Assembly (NCBI GenBank): GCA_963978545.1
Contig: OZ021724.1
Location: forward strand, 103,327,023 to 103,391,022
Direction of reading: 5' to 3'
Length of the DNA: 64,000 bases
DNA from: Linyphia triangularis
Lineage: Eukaryota > Arthropoda > Arachnida > Araneae > Linyphiidae
The notes under the pieces are model-generated. The model did no database searches, was not told where the DNA came from, and worked only from the letters and a program-made list of their open reading frames with translations. Made by a program: the position numbers and the translations under genes. Of the stretch, positions 10,723-21,820 are shown one piece after another (the stretch's first letter is position 1; the number at the start of each line of letters is the position of its first letter).

Positions 10723-11370
10723 TGAACTATTCATTGTCACAAATAGGTACTGACTTTACAACCCTTCAAACTCTCTACTCAGATCCTTGCCAATTCTAAT
10801 AAAGCAACACAATTCCTTACAATGAGGCGTAGTACATCGATAATGAAAAAAAGAAAAAAGATCTCCATTCTACTTGGTCTTTCAATTAAGCACCCGCATG
10901 GGGCCGTGGATTAATTTATAGATTCCTTGTTCATCCGGACCCGTTGTTTGCTCGATCCTTGAGATTCGCTCTTTGGCAACCGGTGGTAGGGGGGGGGGGG
11001 ACCTTTCCCTGCCACCAGGGCGTTGTGGACCCTGATTAAACATGGGTCCGACCCTACATTTCCATCAATAGTTTGGTGAAAATGAAGGAAAAAAAACCCT
11101 TCCTCTTGAATAATAATATGAATGAAGTAATTTGTCTTTTTAAGGTGAAAATTGTTTTTATAAATAATTGCTTGGACGACTACTTTCTGTGTAGGTAGGG
11201 TGGATGAAGACACGGAAGGCTCTTGTATAGCTTTGGATTTATCGTCAGTGGGCTGTTCCTTAATTAGTGACGAGTCGTTAGATGACGAATATTTCTGTTC
11301 TGTTAAGGTAAGAAAGTGAGAATCAGGTATACTACGGTACCTTAAATATAATATTAAAAAAGATTTTGAT
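10723..11370. other. Unique DNA with GC-richer island at 10880-11060
   Basis: A non-repetitive island with words such as GGGGCCGTGGATTAATTT and CGGACCCGTTGTTTGC, and an 11-G run near 10989-10999. The open frame across it shows no recognisable domain. Possible conserved non-coding element; no gene assigned. Confidence 0.25.
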
Positions 11371-11710
11371 TGCTTTGTCTAATTTTTATTTAATTGATTC
11401 AGGAATTAGTTATACATCAAGTTGGTGCTTTTGTTTTTTTAATTTTGAAGGAAAAATAAGAAATATCGGTATTTTCCCCCTTATTATCCTGTCGATCATT
11501 TGTAAACTTTTGGTTTGCGTTAGAGTAGGTGAACTCTTGGATTGGTCGACTACAGTTAATTTAATTTTTATTTGAATGGGGATTTGGTACTCTTAATATA
11601 AAGAAATATTGATTTTTTTTATTTAATGATGTAATATGTTTTTTTTCCTGTCCAATGATGTATTTCTGTAGTTTCTGCTCAAATTAGAAACATCTTATAT
11701 TTTATGTTAA

Positions 11711-12342
11711 CCCTCTCGCTGCGTAATTTTTTATGTCAAAATAGGTTGAAAAATTGCGTATTTTTTATTAGTTATTTCAAACCTAGATATATTTTAGAGT
11801 TAAAATATACAAAAAGTTTTTGTAAAAGAGTTTTTTTTTTCAATATAGCATTAGATCATAAAAAAGGTTGTCAGAATATTGAAATTGAAGAATAACCATA
11901 TAAAAGCAAAATTTTGAAAATCAATCTTAGTTAAATTATGATTTATTTTTTAAAATACAAAGGTAAAACGTATATATTAATGCAGATATGAAAAATATTT
12001 ACAAAACGTATCTTAGAAATGAAGTTTAATATGATATTGAACTATTGATAAATTTCGAAACAAGGTTCGAGGCAAAATCCTACTTTGCAATCTTTGCAAA
12101 AAAATCGTGTTTCTTTGCAAATCTTGTTGCCACTTTCAGTTTTTTTTTGAGCAATTGTCAACCCAGATTTGAATAAACGATTAAACATCACAGAAAAGCC
12201 AAAATGAAACTCCATGAACGGGGAAGAGCGGGTTGCACAGTTAAATTGACGGCAAAAATGCATCCCCGTGAATATCGTGGGATTCGCCAATTTTGCTACT
12301 TCTACGTTGACTGCAGAAATCGCCAGATGCGCAGCTAGAGGG
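11711..12342. mobile_element. TTAA-flanked element, CCCTCTCGCTGCG family
   Basis: Left TTAA (11707-11710) followed by CCCTCTCGCTGCG; the right end CGCAGCTAGAGGG is followed by TTGA, a mutated TTAA. 632 bp, no transposase. An antisense open frame of about 106 codons near the right end has no recognisable domain. Confidence 0.75.
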
Positions 12343-12589
12343 TTGAAAAAGCACACCTTCAATTATTAACTATGTGATACTTTTACCTTTAACTTTGATT
12401 TTTTTCTGAACTTGATATTTGAAACTTCAATGTACCCTTCTAACTATTTAATAGAGATAAAACATAATTTTTTTAATTATATTATAGTAGGTAACCTAAA
12501 AACTTAACTTGAGGGTAAACTGTTAATGTTATTTTATAATTTTTTTTTTTTAAATATCAAGACTTTGTAATAAATGAGGTTTAAAAAAA

Positions 12590-12870
12590 ATGTAACGATA
12601 GAACCATTGACAATAAATTTATCTGCCAAGTTTCAGCTCGATTGGATGTCTACAAGGATAAATTAGACCTGTGCAGTAGTAGTGTTTGTAAAGGCGTTCT
12701 TTTAATGTCAGCAACCAAAACTGGATATAATGCACTGTTATCAATAACGAAACTATTTTCTAAGATTCAGTTCGATTGAATGACCAGAATGGGTTAAAAA
12801 GCTTTCCGAAGTTTCGGCCTCCAAAAACACATAGATTTCAGACACACAAACATGAAGGATAAACAAAAAA
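12590..12870 (+). repeat. Repeat C, degraded copy with doubled segment
   Basis: Contains two weak matches to the repeat C block (TCTGCCAAGTTTCAGCTCG and AGATTCAGTTCGATTG), suggesting an internal duplication or two old fragments. Divergence is high. Confidence 0.5.
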
Positions 12871-13711
12871 TAAACGGAACATTTTAATAATGAAATATTT
12901 AATTAAATAACATTTAAGAACGTAACTCACAACCCCAAGTTTCCAAAAAATATCACAAGAAATATGTTACTATTCTTAATGCGTCACTACAAACTCTTGA
13001 ATTCTGTATACCTCGTTCATGCGTTTGAAAATTCTCCTTTTTAAAAACTAGATGTCCATTTTCGTCCATCGATGAAAGAAAAAAATCACCTCGAGCGATT
13101 TCTAAAGGCCCAGATTTAGCCTTAACAAAGGGATTCACCGGAAGGAATAAATATTAAGAAAAAAAAATTCTTAACTGTCAGCCCATCACGAACACGTTAT
13201 TATCAACCTGACTTTTCTCTCCATTGAATGGCAACAAGTTTTGAGTCAGGGGCTCTCGCTTTGATTCTTAAACGACACAATTTTGTATTTTATAGATTGA
13301 AGATATTTTATGTTCTCAGCAGAAAAGGGGCAATGGATGTTGAATTTTATGTCAACAGGCTTTGTTGCAAAAGTGATAAATATCCTTTCTGCAATGGTCA
13401 AAATAGATGGATGGTTTTTTGGTGGCCATCGAGTCAATGACGGGAATCTATTTTTGTGTATTGGGAATGAAATTCTTTTGTGTAGGATAAAAGGGATTTT
13501 GCTTCATAGGTTTTAACAAGCCACGTTTCGAGAGCAAACTTGTTTACAGGTCACTTACAAATATATTTTTTAATTAGAATAGTTATAAAATGACATAACA
13601 TTAAGAACATTTTAACTTTTGGCGAAAAAATATTTTAGTTTTGACCACATTGATAGACTCTTAAAAAAAAAAAAAAAATCAAAAAATCTGGTAGATTAAT
13701 GAATAAAGCCT
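12871..13711. other. AT-rich DNA without recognised features
   Basis: Several overlapping short open frames on both strands around 13228-13516 show no domain or codon signal I recognise, and I do not call them genes. A 15-A run lies near 13664. Confidence 0.4.
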
Positions 13712-13719
13712 ATGTCGAA

Positions 13720-14063
13720 CATCGATATAGATAAACAACTGGATAGACTGCTTAACGCTGGGAAAATGAAGCCGTTGCCAAATGCCATTGGTGGGATAAA
13801 AAATACGGATTGCCGAGGATTGAAAATAAAATTTTGGGTTATACACAGCAGAAATGTCAATAGAAGACATTAATTAGTAATAATGTGCAAAAAAATATAT
13901 ACTCTAACACTTAACAAGATTTTTCGTATTCCCATCCAACTATAAAAGTAACTGTAATTGGCTAATCATCCAACCAGCTTCGCAAAGCTTTGCAATCCCC
14001 GACGCGTTTTTCTCTTTGCATTAACAATGGAGCAGTCTATCCAGTAGTTTATCTATATCAATG
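13720..14063. mobile_element. hAT-like MITE, CATCGATATAG family, copy 2
   Basis: The inverted relative of 10292-10626: 344 bp, ends CATCGATATAG and CTATATCAATG, perfect 8-bp TSD ATGTCGAA at 13712-13719 and 14064-14071. Two independent copies with different 8-bp TSDs fix the family boundaries. Confidence 0.92.
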
Positions 14064-14188
14064 ATGTCGAATAGTATAATGGATGGTATATTTACTTAAG
14101 AGTAATTTTTGTTATAAATATCTTTGATGGGTAGTCTAATTTCTAAACCAACAGTGTTTGTTGTGTTTTATAAAACCTTTACTCTTAA

Positions 14189-14791
14189 GGGAATTGGTAC
14201 CCTAAAATTTACAAATTATTGATTTTGGGTATATTATTATTATTTATAAAAATTTGAATTCTCCCCATTAAAAACATATCTCATTTGTAATAATTCCTCA
14301 ACTAGAAGCATTTATAATATTTTTTTGAAGACAAAATTGCTAACTTTTAATGTATGTAAAGTTTTCTTCAAAATTCTTTTTTCTCAAAACTACATTTTTC
14401 ATTATTCATGCACCTTTTTCTCAGAAACTGCACAAGCCATCTTCCTAAAATTTATACCTCTTATTCCTTTTATGTATCTTTAATTTCAGAAGAAAAAAAA
14501 AAAAAAAGAAAAAAAAAAAAAAAAGAAGAAAAAAAAAAGGGGAAAAAAAAACAAAAAACACTTTGGGGTTTTAAAACAAATTTGAGTCACTTTCACGAAA
14601 CTCCATTTAAAAAAAAAAGTAAATGAATTAAAATCTGCTGAAAATGAATTAAAATGAGCTAACTTCAGTAGAATAACAAGTGTCTGCTAAATGCACTGAA
14701 AAAATTAGGCTTCTAGGCCAATTACTTTCTGAGAAAAAGGTACGTGAAGTATGCCAAACAAACATTACTCGTATAGAGGGTACCACTCCCT
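14189..14791 (-). mobile_element. TTAA-flanked element, GGTACC-type family, copy 1
   Basis: Ends GGGAATTGGTACCCT and AGGGTACCACTCCC beside TTAA at 14185-14188 and 14792-14795. The inside matches 27123-27613 and 29270-29839 in inverse orientation (GTACCTTTTTCTCAGAAAC, AACAAGTGTCTGCTAAATGCA). No transposase. It carries an A/G-rich low-complexity patch. Confidence 0.82.
14490..14560. repeat. A/G-only low-complexity tract
   Basis: About 70 bp of A runs broken by GAAG and GGGG. It sits where the related element at 27123-27613 has its 36-A run, so it is an expanded and mutated poly(A) of the same family. Confidence 0.85.
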
Positions 14792-15050
14792 TTAATATTC
14801 AACCTATTTGTTTTTATGGTATCTAATGCATCTTCATCAAGAAAAGTGTTTGCGCTCTTAATTAAATAAGTAAATTAATCAGCTATGTTTCTTTGCTTTT
14901 TAAATTTCTTGCAAAGAAAAATATTTTGATTTATTCTCAATTTGCTTGGGTTACTTTATCAATCATATTTCTTTCCGAGTTAACGTAACTTTGTTTAAGT
15001 CACTTTGATAATTCATCTTTTAAATTCCTCTGAATACGTTACTCTGCATT

Positions 15051-15985
15051 TATAACAGTTTCCTAAGGAAGAGGGTTTTACAGAATACTACTTTACCAAT
15101 TCAACTGATCGTCATTCCCGTGATAAAGTTTGCTTCAAAGGATAGTAGATCCTCACTTTGATAATGAAATTCGTAAATTCTCCCTCTTAAGTTTCGCTGA
15201 ATTTACAGCAGTATCCTAAGGAAGAAGTTTTTACAGAATACTATTTTAACAATTCAACTGATTAACATTCCCATGATAAGGTTTGCCTCAGAGGATAATA
15301 GATCATCATTTTGATAATGAAATTCGTAAATTCTAATTCTTAAGTTTCGCTGAATTTACAACAATGTGCTAATGAAGAGGGTTTTACAGAATCCTGTTTT
15401 AACAATTCAACTGATCGTCATTCCCGTGATAAAGTTTGCCTCAGAGGATAGTAGATCATCACTTTGATAATTAAATTCGTAAATTCTCCTTCTTGAGTTT
15501 CGCTGAATTTATAACAGTCTGCTAATGAAGAGAGTTTTACAGAATACTGTTTTAACAATTCAACTGATCGTCATTCCCGTGATAAAGTTTGCCTCAGAGG
15601 ATAGTAGATCATCACTTTGATAATTAAATTCGTAAATTCTCCTTCTTGAGTTTCGCTGAATTTATAACAGTCTGCTAATGAAGAGAGTTTTACAGAATAC
15701 TGTTTTAACAATTCAACTGATCGTCATTCCCGTGATAAGGTTTGCCTCAGAGGATAGTAGATTACCCCTTGATAATGAAATTCGTAAATTCTCCTTCTTA
15801 AATTTCGCTGAATTTATAACAGTCTGCTAATGAAGAGAGTTTTACAGAATACTGTTTTAACAATTCAACTGATCATCATTCCTGTGATAAGGTTTGCCTC
15901 AGAGGATAGTAGATTACCCCTTGATAATGAAATTCGTAAATTCTCCTTCTTAAATTTCGCTGAATTTATAGTTTCCTGATAAGGG
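15051..15985. repeat. 153-bp tandem array, about six units
   Basis: The landmark TTTTACAGAATAC recurs at about 15076, 15229, 15382, 15535, 15688 and 15840, a 153-bp period. Each unit carries GATCGTCATTCCCGTGATAA and AATTCGTAAATTCTCC. The fourth and fifth units are almost identical, which indicates recent unequal exchange. Units share an ACAGAATAC-centred block with the ~90-bp array downstream, so the two arrays have a common origin. Confidence 0.92.
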
Positions 15986-16756
15986 AGAAGGGCTTTACGA
16001 ATATCAATTATATAGGTTATTTATTTCTAACATCATTCTTTTTTTAGAATTGAAAGTACCGTCTTAGGATGAATTATAAGAAATTTTTTAAGAATTATAA
16101 GAAGGAGATGATTATACAGAATATCACTTTAAAAATTCCAATTATAAATCCTTGTTGTTAGGTTTCCATGCATTTAAGGTATCCTCATAAGAAAGATGGT
16201 TATTCAGAATACTGTTTCAATAATTCTAGTTGTAAATCCCTCCAACTACGCTTCTCTGTATCTTAGTAAAGAAGAAGATTATTTAGGAAATTGATTTATT
16301 AAATTCCTATTCCAAATCCCTCAAATTAGTTTTTTTTCTATATTTAAATTACCCTATTAACTTAAGTGCTCTTGTAAGGAAGATGATTATACAGAATACC
16401 ACTTTGAAAATTCCAAATAAAAACGCTTCTTATTAGGTTCCTCTGCATTTAAGGTATCCTCATAAGGCCTCTTTCACACGGTGCCCGACGCGGGCCCGCA
16501 AACGCATGCCTTTTCACAAGAGCCCATATCTGCGGACGCTCTGCCCGCATCTTTGAAGAGTTTGATTATTATTTTCACTTAGTAAATGCAGTATCTGAAT
16601 AAGCGTTGATTAAAAGTATTTAGTTACTTTTTAAGTTTCATTTTATAATATAGGAAGTAAAATTTAAGTTTGGATAAAATAAGGTTACGGTTATAATATC
16701 TCCTTTATTCAAAAAGGAAACGGATAGATAGGCGTGTGTAGGATCATCCTATTAAT

Positions 16757-17340
16757 CAGGGCCGGCCTAAGGCGTGTGCGATCTCAGACATAATATGATA
16801 ATATGGTGAAAATGTAAACTAATAAAAACATTTGCCGCTACTAAAGATAGGAAGGTCCTCTGCTAAGTGATGTAATACAGGTTATTTTAATCAATTTTGT
16901 GTAATATTTTTTTAGATTTTTTTTCATGAATATCAAATCAAAACTTTTGTTGTAATTAAAAAAAAAAAAATATGTGTCTTATTTTCTGACAAAACTATAC
17001 ACAGATTAAAAGAATTTAGGAGCTTGCTCTTTACAGAAGTACATTGCAACATGCCTATTGAAGTTTGTAAAAGTCCTTTGAAAGAATTAGCAATAGAAGA
17101 AGTCATTAAAAAAAATAATAATGATTAGATACTAAATACTTTACTATTTATTACTACTTTTTAGTTTTATTTTTTATTTTCATTAAAATACCAAATTCAG
17201 GTATTAAGTTCCTGCAAATTGTAGTTATAGAGCACCCATATCATTTTCAGAGTTTTTTTTTTTTCTATACCCATTTTCATTCTAAGAGAAGCCAAAACTC
17301 ATTCTTGCACACACAGTATTTTGCTCTTAGGCCGGCATTG
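16757..17340. mobile_element. Possible nested TIR element, GCCGGCCTAAG ends
   Basis: CAGGGCCGGCCTAAG at 16757 faces CTTAGGCCGGCATTG at 17326-17340, an imperfect 15-bp inverted pair inside the larger element. CAG-type ends are hAT-like, but I could not find matching flanking duplications, so the call is tentative. Confidence 0.5.
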
Positions 17341-18016
17341 TAGTTGAACAAACAGCTAAGAAAATACCAGTTCTGATTAGCAGTATTAATATATAGTCGG
17401 CAGCTTTTACTTACCGATGTGGGATTCTCTTCCTGCTTCCAAAATACCGAAGAGTGATTTGAAACTTAAGGTGAAGTTTGGACCTTTTCACTCAAAGCCG
17501 ATGTTATGTTTTAGAAAAAAAAAGTTTCAATACTAGTATACATTGGAGTAATTTTCCGAAACTTTTTAATTAGATTCACATTTTTTTCTCACCTAACAAG
17601 TGTTAAAAGACTAACGTATCTGCATAAAAATTGTTCATTTGAAGATTGATTAATTAAAAATTAACTAAAGGGTATAATCCTGCACAATTCATAATTCAAT
17701 TTGTAATTCATTTTAGATTTAACGACAAACGATACATACTGATTTGATACAAGAAACCTACTAGAATTGAAAACTCAACTGAAGTATTTTTTTACATAAT
17801 TTTGTTTTGAAAGTATTTAAAATTACTGACTTATTATAAAAACGTCAAGAGCCAAAATTAAGTTAAAATTCAATTATTGCATAGCTGAGTTAGATCCCAG
17901 TTTGTTTTTTGTCTCGCATTATACACTTTAAATTACAAATAAAAATTTAATTATTTAATTCAAATTGAAGTTATTGATGAAAATTGCGGATATATACCGA
18001 CTTCTGATGGTCCGGA

Positions 18017-18049
18017 CGAAGGTTCGGGCCCGCAGTGCCCGAACCTTCG
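18017..18049. other. Perfect GC-rich hairpin, 13-bp stem
   Basis: CGAAGGTTCGGGC and GCCCGAACCTTCG flank a 7-base loop in the right subterminal region of the 1.67-kb element. It may be a subterminal transposase-binding or transcription-blocking structure; that role is inferred only from its position. Confidence 0.8.
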
Positions 18050-18597
18050 TGTGAAATACTCCGTTCGAAATACATTGGTAAAACTTTTTACGGTCCCGCA
18101 CGAGCATCCACGTCCGCATCGTGTGAAAGAGGCATAAGAAAGATGGTTATTCAGAATACTATAATAATTCCATTTGTAAATCCCTCTGTTTACGTTTCTC
18201 TGTATCTTCAGAAGATTATACAGAAAATTGATTTAATAAATCCCGATTATAAATCCCTCAAATTAGGTTTCTCTGCATGTAAAGTACCTTCGTAAAGAAG
18301 ATGGTTATACAGAATAATATGTTAATAATTCCATTTGTCCCTGATTAGGTTTCTCTGCATATTAAGTACCTGCATAAAGGAGATAGTTTTACAGAATGTC
18401 AATTTAATAAATTCCAATTGCAAATCCCTCAAAGATTTCTCGGTATGTAAAGTGCCATCGTAAAATTATAAATCTCTCTGATTAGGTTTCTCTGCTTTAA
18501 ACTATCATCGTTAGGAAGATTGTTGAACAGAATATCACTTACATAATTCCAATTGTAAAGCTCTGTGATTTAGCAATTCTTTGTCTTGAAATTACCT

Positions 18598-18600
<3 letters not shown>

Positions 18601-18633
<33 letters not shown>
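18601..18633. repeat. T33 homopolymer
   Basis: An uninterrupted run of T of about 33 bases following the last clear array unit. Confidence 0.95.
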
Positions 18634-18634
<1 letters not shown>

Positions 18635-18799
18635 ATGCGTACTTATTATGCTTCTTCGTGTCTCTTGATCTTAAAAGTTGCGCTCAAAATTGTCTTTTTA
18701 AAGAAGTAACGTTCTACAGAATATTATTTTGATAATTCAATTTGTAGATATTACGTTTTCAGAATTTAAAGTACTTTCATAGTCTCACATATTACACGT

Positions 18800-19722
18800 T
18801 ACAGGCAAATAACCATAATGGTTTGAAGGCATTACATAACTAGTTTCGAATACCAACAAACTTCCGAGTCGCCAATTCAAATGTTACACATAGCCACCTG
18901 TTCCTTACTGTTCAACAACTAAATAATAAAATAAATAAATCTAGCAAAAAAGAACTTCAGTTCTTCCCCTTTCGAATTCTAAGCTAAGTCCTTATTTTCC
19001 GCTTTATTCTAATGTCACAAATATATATATATAAAAAAAAAACACCCAACGAACGGAATTTTCAAGTTATGTAATCGCTTCCCATTTCCAAATGTATATA
19101 TATAAAAGAAACCAAACAAAATAACAATGTTTAATGGAAAAGAAATAAAATCTAAACCCCCCTTACCCGGGTGTTTTCGAATATCAGAAGATATTTGCAT
19201 TGGTCTCTCATTACAAGCAAGCATTCCAAGGAAACCCTAGAATAAAAATAATATATCCGGTTGGAACCAGTTGCGTTTTCCGGGAAGGATCTCAAGAGAT
19301 AAGTAAGCAAAAAAATAAAAAATAATATGTATTTTTTTGTGTGGTTTGAAAGTCAAAATAACGCAGCAGCTGGTACCTTTTGTTCGAGCAGCGTTCTTTT
19401 ACGGCTTATCAATAAAGCGCATTATATTCACATTATCCGTACTCTCGACACCATGTGAAGACTACTCTCGCAAACAAGTTGTTTCTCGTCTTGCTCTTTT
19501 GCGGAAATCGAACAGGTTAGATTAAATTTACATGCAATTGGTTGAGTTATTGTTATTTTCAAGAGCTGGAATGTTTTGGTGGAGTATTGAGGTTCTTTTT
19601 TTATTCGGCAATTGAATAATAAACACATTGCGGAGTAAAGATTTGAGTGAATCTCCTAGGTTCAAATGTATTGAAAGAAAATAATTCTGTATTATAATTA
19701 AGCTTATTTTGTATTTGTTTGT

Positions 19723-19755
<33 letters not shown>

Positions 19756-19900
19756 CTATTGCGTGATTGTTATTAGAAACTCACACATATAATTGAAAAT
19801 CATTGGACTTATAATGTTTTTAACTTATATTTTGTTAATAAATATTGCTTGAAAAAGGGAGTTAGTGTGCATACAAATTTGAAAAAGTTATCTATTCTAT
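18800..19900. other. Unique DNA, A29 run at 19728-19756
   Basis: No repeat of the window recurs here. Short open frames on both strands (19015-19224, 19337-19628) have no recognised domain. The region includes one 29-A homopolymer. Confidence 0.4.
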
Positions 19901-19907
19901 CCATTAA

Positions 19908-20123
19908 CTCATTACAGACGTTTTTGAAATGGATAAAAAGTCATTGTTTTTATCTTTTATTTTGTTTATTTAGATCATTTAATGTATATTTTGTATTTTT
20001 CAGATTTTTTGGAAAATTGAGATTTCGATAAAACACTAAGTGAAACCACAATCGCAATTTATTAGCAAGGAACTAAAATAAAATTTTGATTGGCAAGATT
20101 TTTTGCCAACTCGCGTTAATGAG
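19908..20123. mobile_element. TTAA-type MITE, CCCATTAA family, copy 2 (degraded)
   Basis: Left TTAA then CTCATTACAGACG; right end CGTTAATGAG then TGAA. The inside matches 30900-31109 (ATGGATAAAAAGTCATTG, ACCACAATCGCAATTTATTAGCAA). About 216 bp, non-coding. Confidence 0.78.
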
Positions 20124-20136
20124 TGAATGTTTTGTT

Positions 20137-20309
20137 AGTACGCTCTACGACCTTTTTTAATACACAGTGACGGCTAATCAGGCCTGGACCTACATTTTAA
20201 CGTGGATTCCGAACCACAACGAACATCCTTGCCAAACCCAGGATTCGAACCCTGCACCTTTGGCTTGCGAAGCCAGAGCGTTAACCACATAGTCATCAGG
20301 CGGGCAATG
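20137..20309 (-). mobile_element. SINE B copy
   Basis: The minus strand shows GCCCGCCTGATGACTATGTGG as head, the B box GGGTTCGAATCC, then CGTTGTGGTTCGGAATCC and GATTAGCCGTCACTGTGTA. Its tRNA-like part is almost intact. A run of 20 A follows about 30 bp to the right. No convincing TSD was found. Confidence 0.88.
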
Positions 20310-20352
20310 AATAAATGTTGATAGCAATACCAGCACGCAAAAAAAAAAAAAA

Positions 20353-20790
20353 AAAAAATCTGAACAAAAGCTATATCTTGTATTCTAATTGATGACAACA
20401 GTATTCTAATTAAATAACAAAAATAAAGTACCGTTGTAAATTGTGGAAGGACTTTATTAATTGTATATAATTTTTTTTTATCATGGGGTGTCATCTACAT
20501 ATTAAAACTAAATCAAACTTTAAAAAGTTCATTGACAACCCCATAATATTATACCATATTTAGATTTAGAATACGATAAACGTCTAAATACCACATTTCA
20601 TAATTTTCCAATGAGTGTTTAGTAATTTAAATGATGTTAAATAAATGATAAATTAATGTTAAAAAGAAAATTCGTTTTTTCGCCATAAATTCTTATATAG
20701 TTAAGATAATTTAGCAATTTTTATTTCAAAAGATAGTTTGTTTAAGTCCAAACATAAATAACATGCAACTTTTGTATTAAACAGTTTTTT
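20353..20790. repeat. Repeat H, copy 2 (empty site for the solo LTR)
   Basis: It aligns with 5585-5779 joined to 6505-6740 without a gap at the LTR position: CCATAATATTATACCATATT here against CCATAATATTAT, one TTAT, ATTTAG there. This confirms both the LTR ends and its 4-bp TSD. Confidence 0.82.
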
Positions 20791-20958
20791 ATTAATTAAT
20801 AATTAATTAATAAAACAAGTTTTAAATTTTTTTAAATAGAAACATACATTTTTTTGCTTCCATTAGAATTATCATGGTCGGAAACCACACCAGATATTTT
20901 TTATTCCATTTTGACTTTTGGTTCTCGATATTTTAGCAAAAATGTAAAAAATCTCATT

Positions 20959-21531
20959 TTAAGGGAACGCGTAATAGATTACGTCTTGAAGCATGCAAAA
21001 TGTTCTATTCTGCCCGCTATAAAGAAATGTGCCCTCAAGATCTGCCAAAACATTTTCGCTCATAAGTGACGTGTTTCTCAAGATAATGAATTGAAATTTG
21101 GAATTTTGGGTAAACGAGATAACGAGATATTCTAAATCGAATGAAAACATAAAAAAATGGGGGTTCGCATTGAAGTTTTTAAAGATAGAGTTAAATTTAC
21201 TTCGTATACAGCCCTCTAAGGAAAAAATTTCTTTAAACATATAGAAAATCGTAAAGAAAACATTTTGGTGCAAACCGCAAGATTTACCATAATTAAAACC
21301 GAAGATATAACCATCGTTCGTATTTTTTTCCCGTACTGTACGAGAATATGAGCCAATATTTCCTGAGTCAGAAGAATTGACGCAGATTTTATCGTCAATA
21401 CAAGTTTTGTCTACCAAGAATACGTCCATATATAATTCTCGTAACTTAAAATACAAATGCAACAAACATGTTGCACGTGAAAGTTGAAGATTTTGACGAA
21501 AATATTTCAAAGGAAAATACAGAAGTATCAT
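20959..21531 (-). CDS. Unidentified 190-codon open frame
   Basis: The longest open frame in non-repetitive DNA here: 190 codons from an ATG, in a region where AT-richness makes stops frequent. The predicted protein is rich in F, N, S, I and L, with no transmembrane pattern, zinc ligands or domain I recognise; segments such as LRELYMDVFLVDK and DDKICVNSSDSGNIGSYS look protein-like. No intron, promoter or poly(A) signal is evident, and a duplicated SINE A lies just beyond its start. It could be a decayed transposon gene, an exon, or chance. Confidence that it is a real gene is low. Confidence 0.25.
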   Translation of the reverse strand: MILLYFPLKYFRQNLQLSRATCLLHLYFKLRELYMDVFLVDKTCIDDKICVNSSDSGNIGSYSRTVREKNTNDGYIFGFNYGKSCGLHQNVFFTIFYMFKEIFSLEGCIRSKFNSIFKNFNANPHFFMFSFDLEYLVISFTQNSKFQFIILRNTSLMSENVLADLEGTFLYSGQNRTFCMLQDVIYYAFP

Positions 21532-21575
21532 ACCTCATTTATCAAATCACTTGCTAAATTATGAGACGCAGCTCA

Positions 21576-21820
21576 GTTGGTTGTTTTCAGATTATCTGGC
21601 CTCGTCAGCAACACGAGGGCTATAATGCGCCGAAACATTCGTCATTTGTAAAGCCAACATATATTTACAAACACCCGTGCCTTACACGGGACTCGAACTC
21701 GCAACCTCGCTGTCTAGAAGCTAGCACTCTTATCACTATACCGTTTGGTCAGCAAAACGCAGCTAAGAATCATTTATTTTTAATAAAAGCATGAATAGAA
21801 TAACTGACGGTATGTATTAG
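21576..21820 (-). mobile_element. SINE A copy 4 with flank, first unit of a tandem duplication
   Basis: SINE A on the minus strand (21576-21753) followed by about 67 bp of flanking DNA (ACGCAGCTAAGAATC to TGACGGTATGTATTAG). The same SINE plus flank is repeated immediately after. The left flank GAGACGCAGCT matches the right side, consistent with the original TSD. Confidence 0.88.

Larger units (their letters stand above)
16467..18133. mobile_element. 1.67-kb TIR element with 5-bp TSD, non-autonomous
   Basis: Ends GCCTCTTTCACACG and CGTGTGAAAGAGGC are a perfect 14-bp inverted pair, flanked by ATAAG at 16462-16466 and 18134-18138. A neighbouring array unit at 16180-16215 shows the empty site CCTCATAAGAAAGATGG. 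Subterminal zones are GC-rich (GGGCCCGC). The interior is AT-rich with no transposase, and a smaller TIR element appears nested within. The superfamily is not certain; a 5-bp TSD is known for Transib and some hAT-like groups. Confidence 0.88.
16060..18790. repeat. Degenerate ~90-bp tandem array, interrupted
   Basis: Loose units at 16080-16466 and 18134-18790 carry GATGGTTATACAGAATA, AATTCCAATTGTAAATCCCT and TTAGGTTTCTCTGCATTTAA. The array is split by the TIR element 16467-18133. It is related to the 153-bp array on its left. No coding potential. Confidence 0.82.

Noticed and set aside
12042..12362. 106-codon minus-strand frame as a gene
   Set aside because: It lies within the TTAA element 11711-12342, has no recognised domain, and reads through the TIR.
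15051..15985. 153-bp array as a CRISPR-like structure
   Set aside because: Units are contiguous satellite repeats without short constant repeats and variable spacers, and the DNA is clearly eukaryotic.
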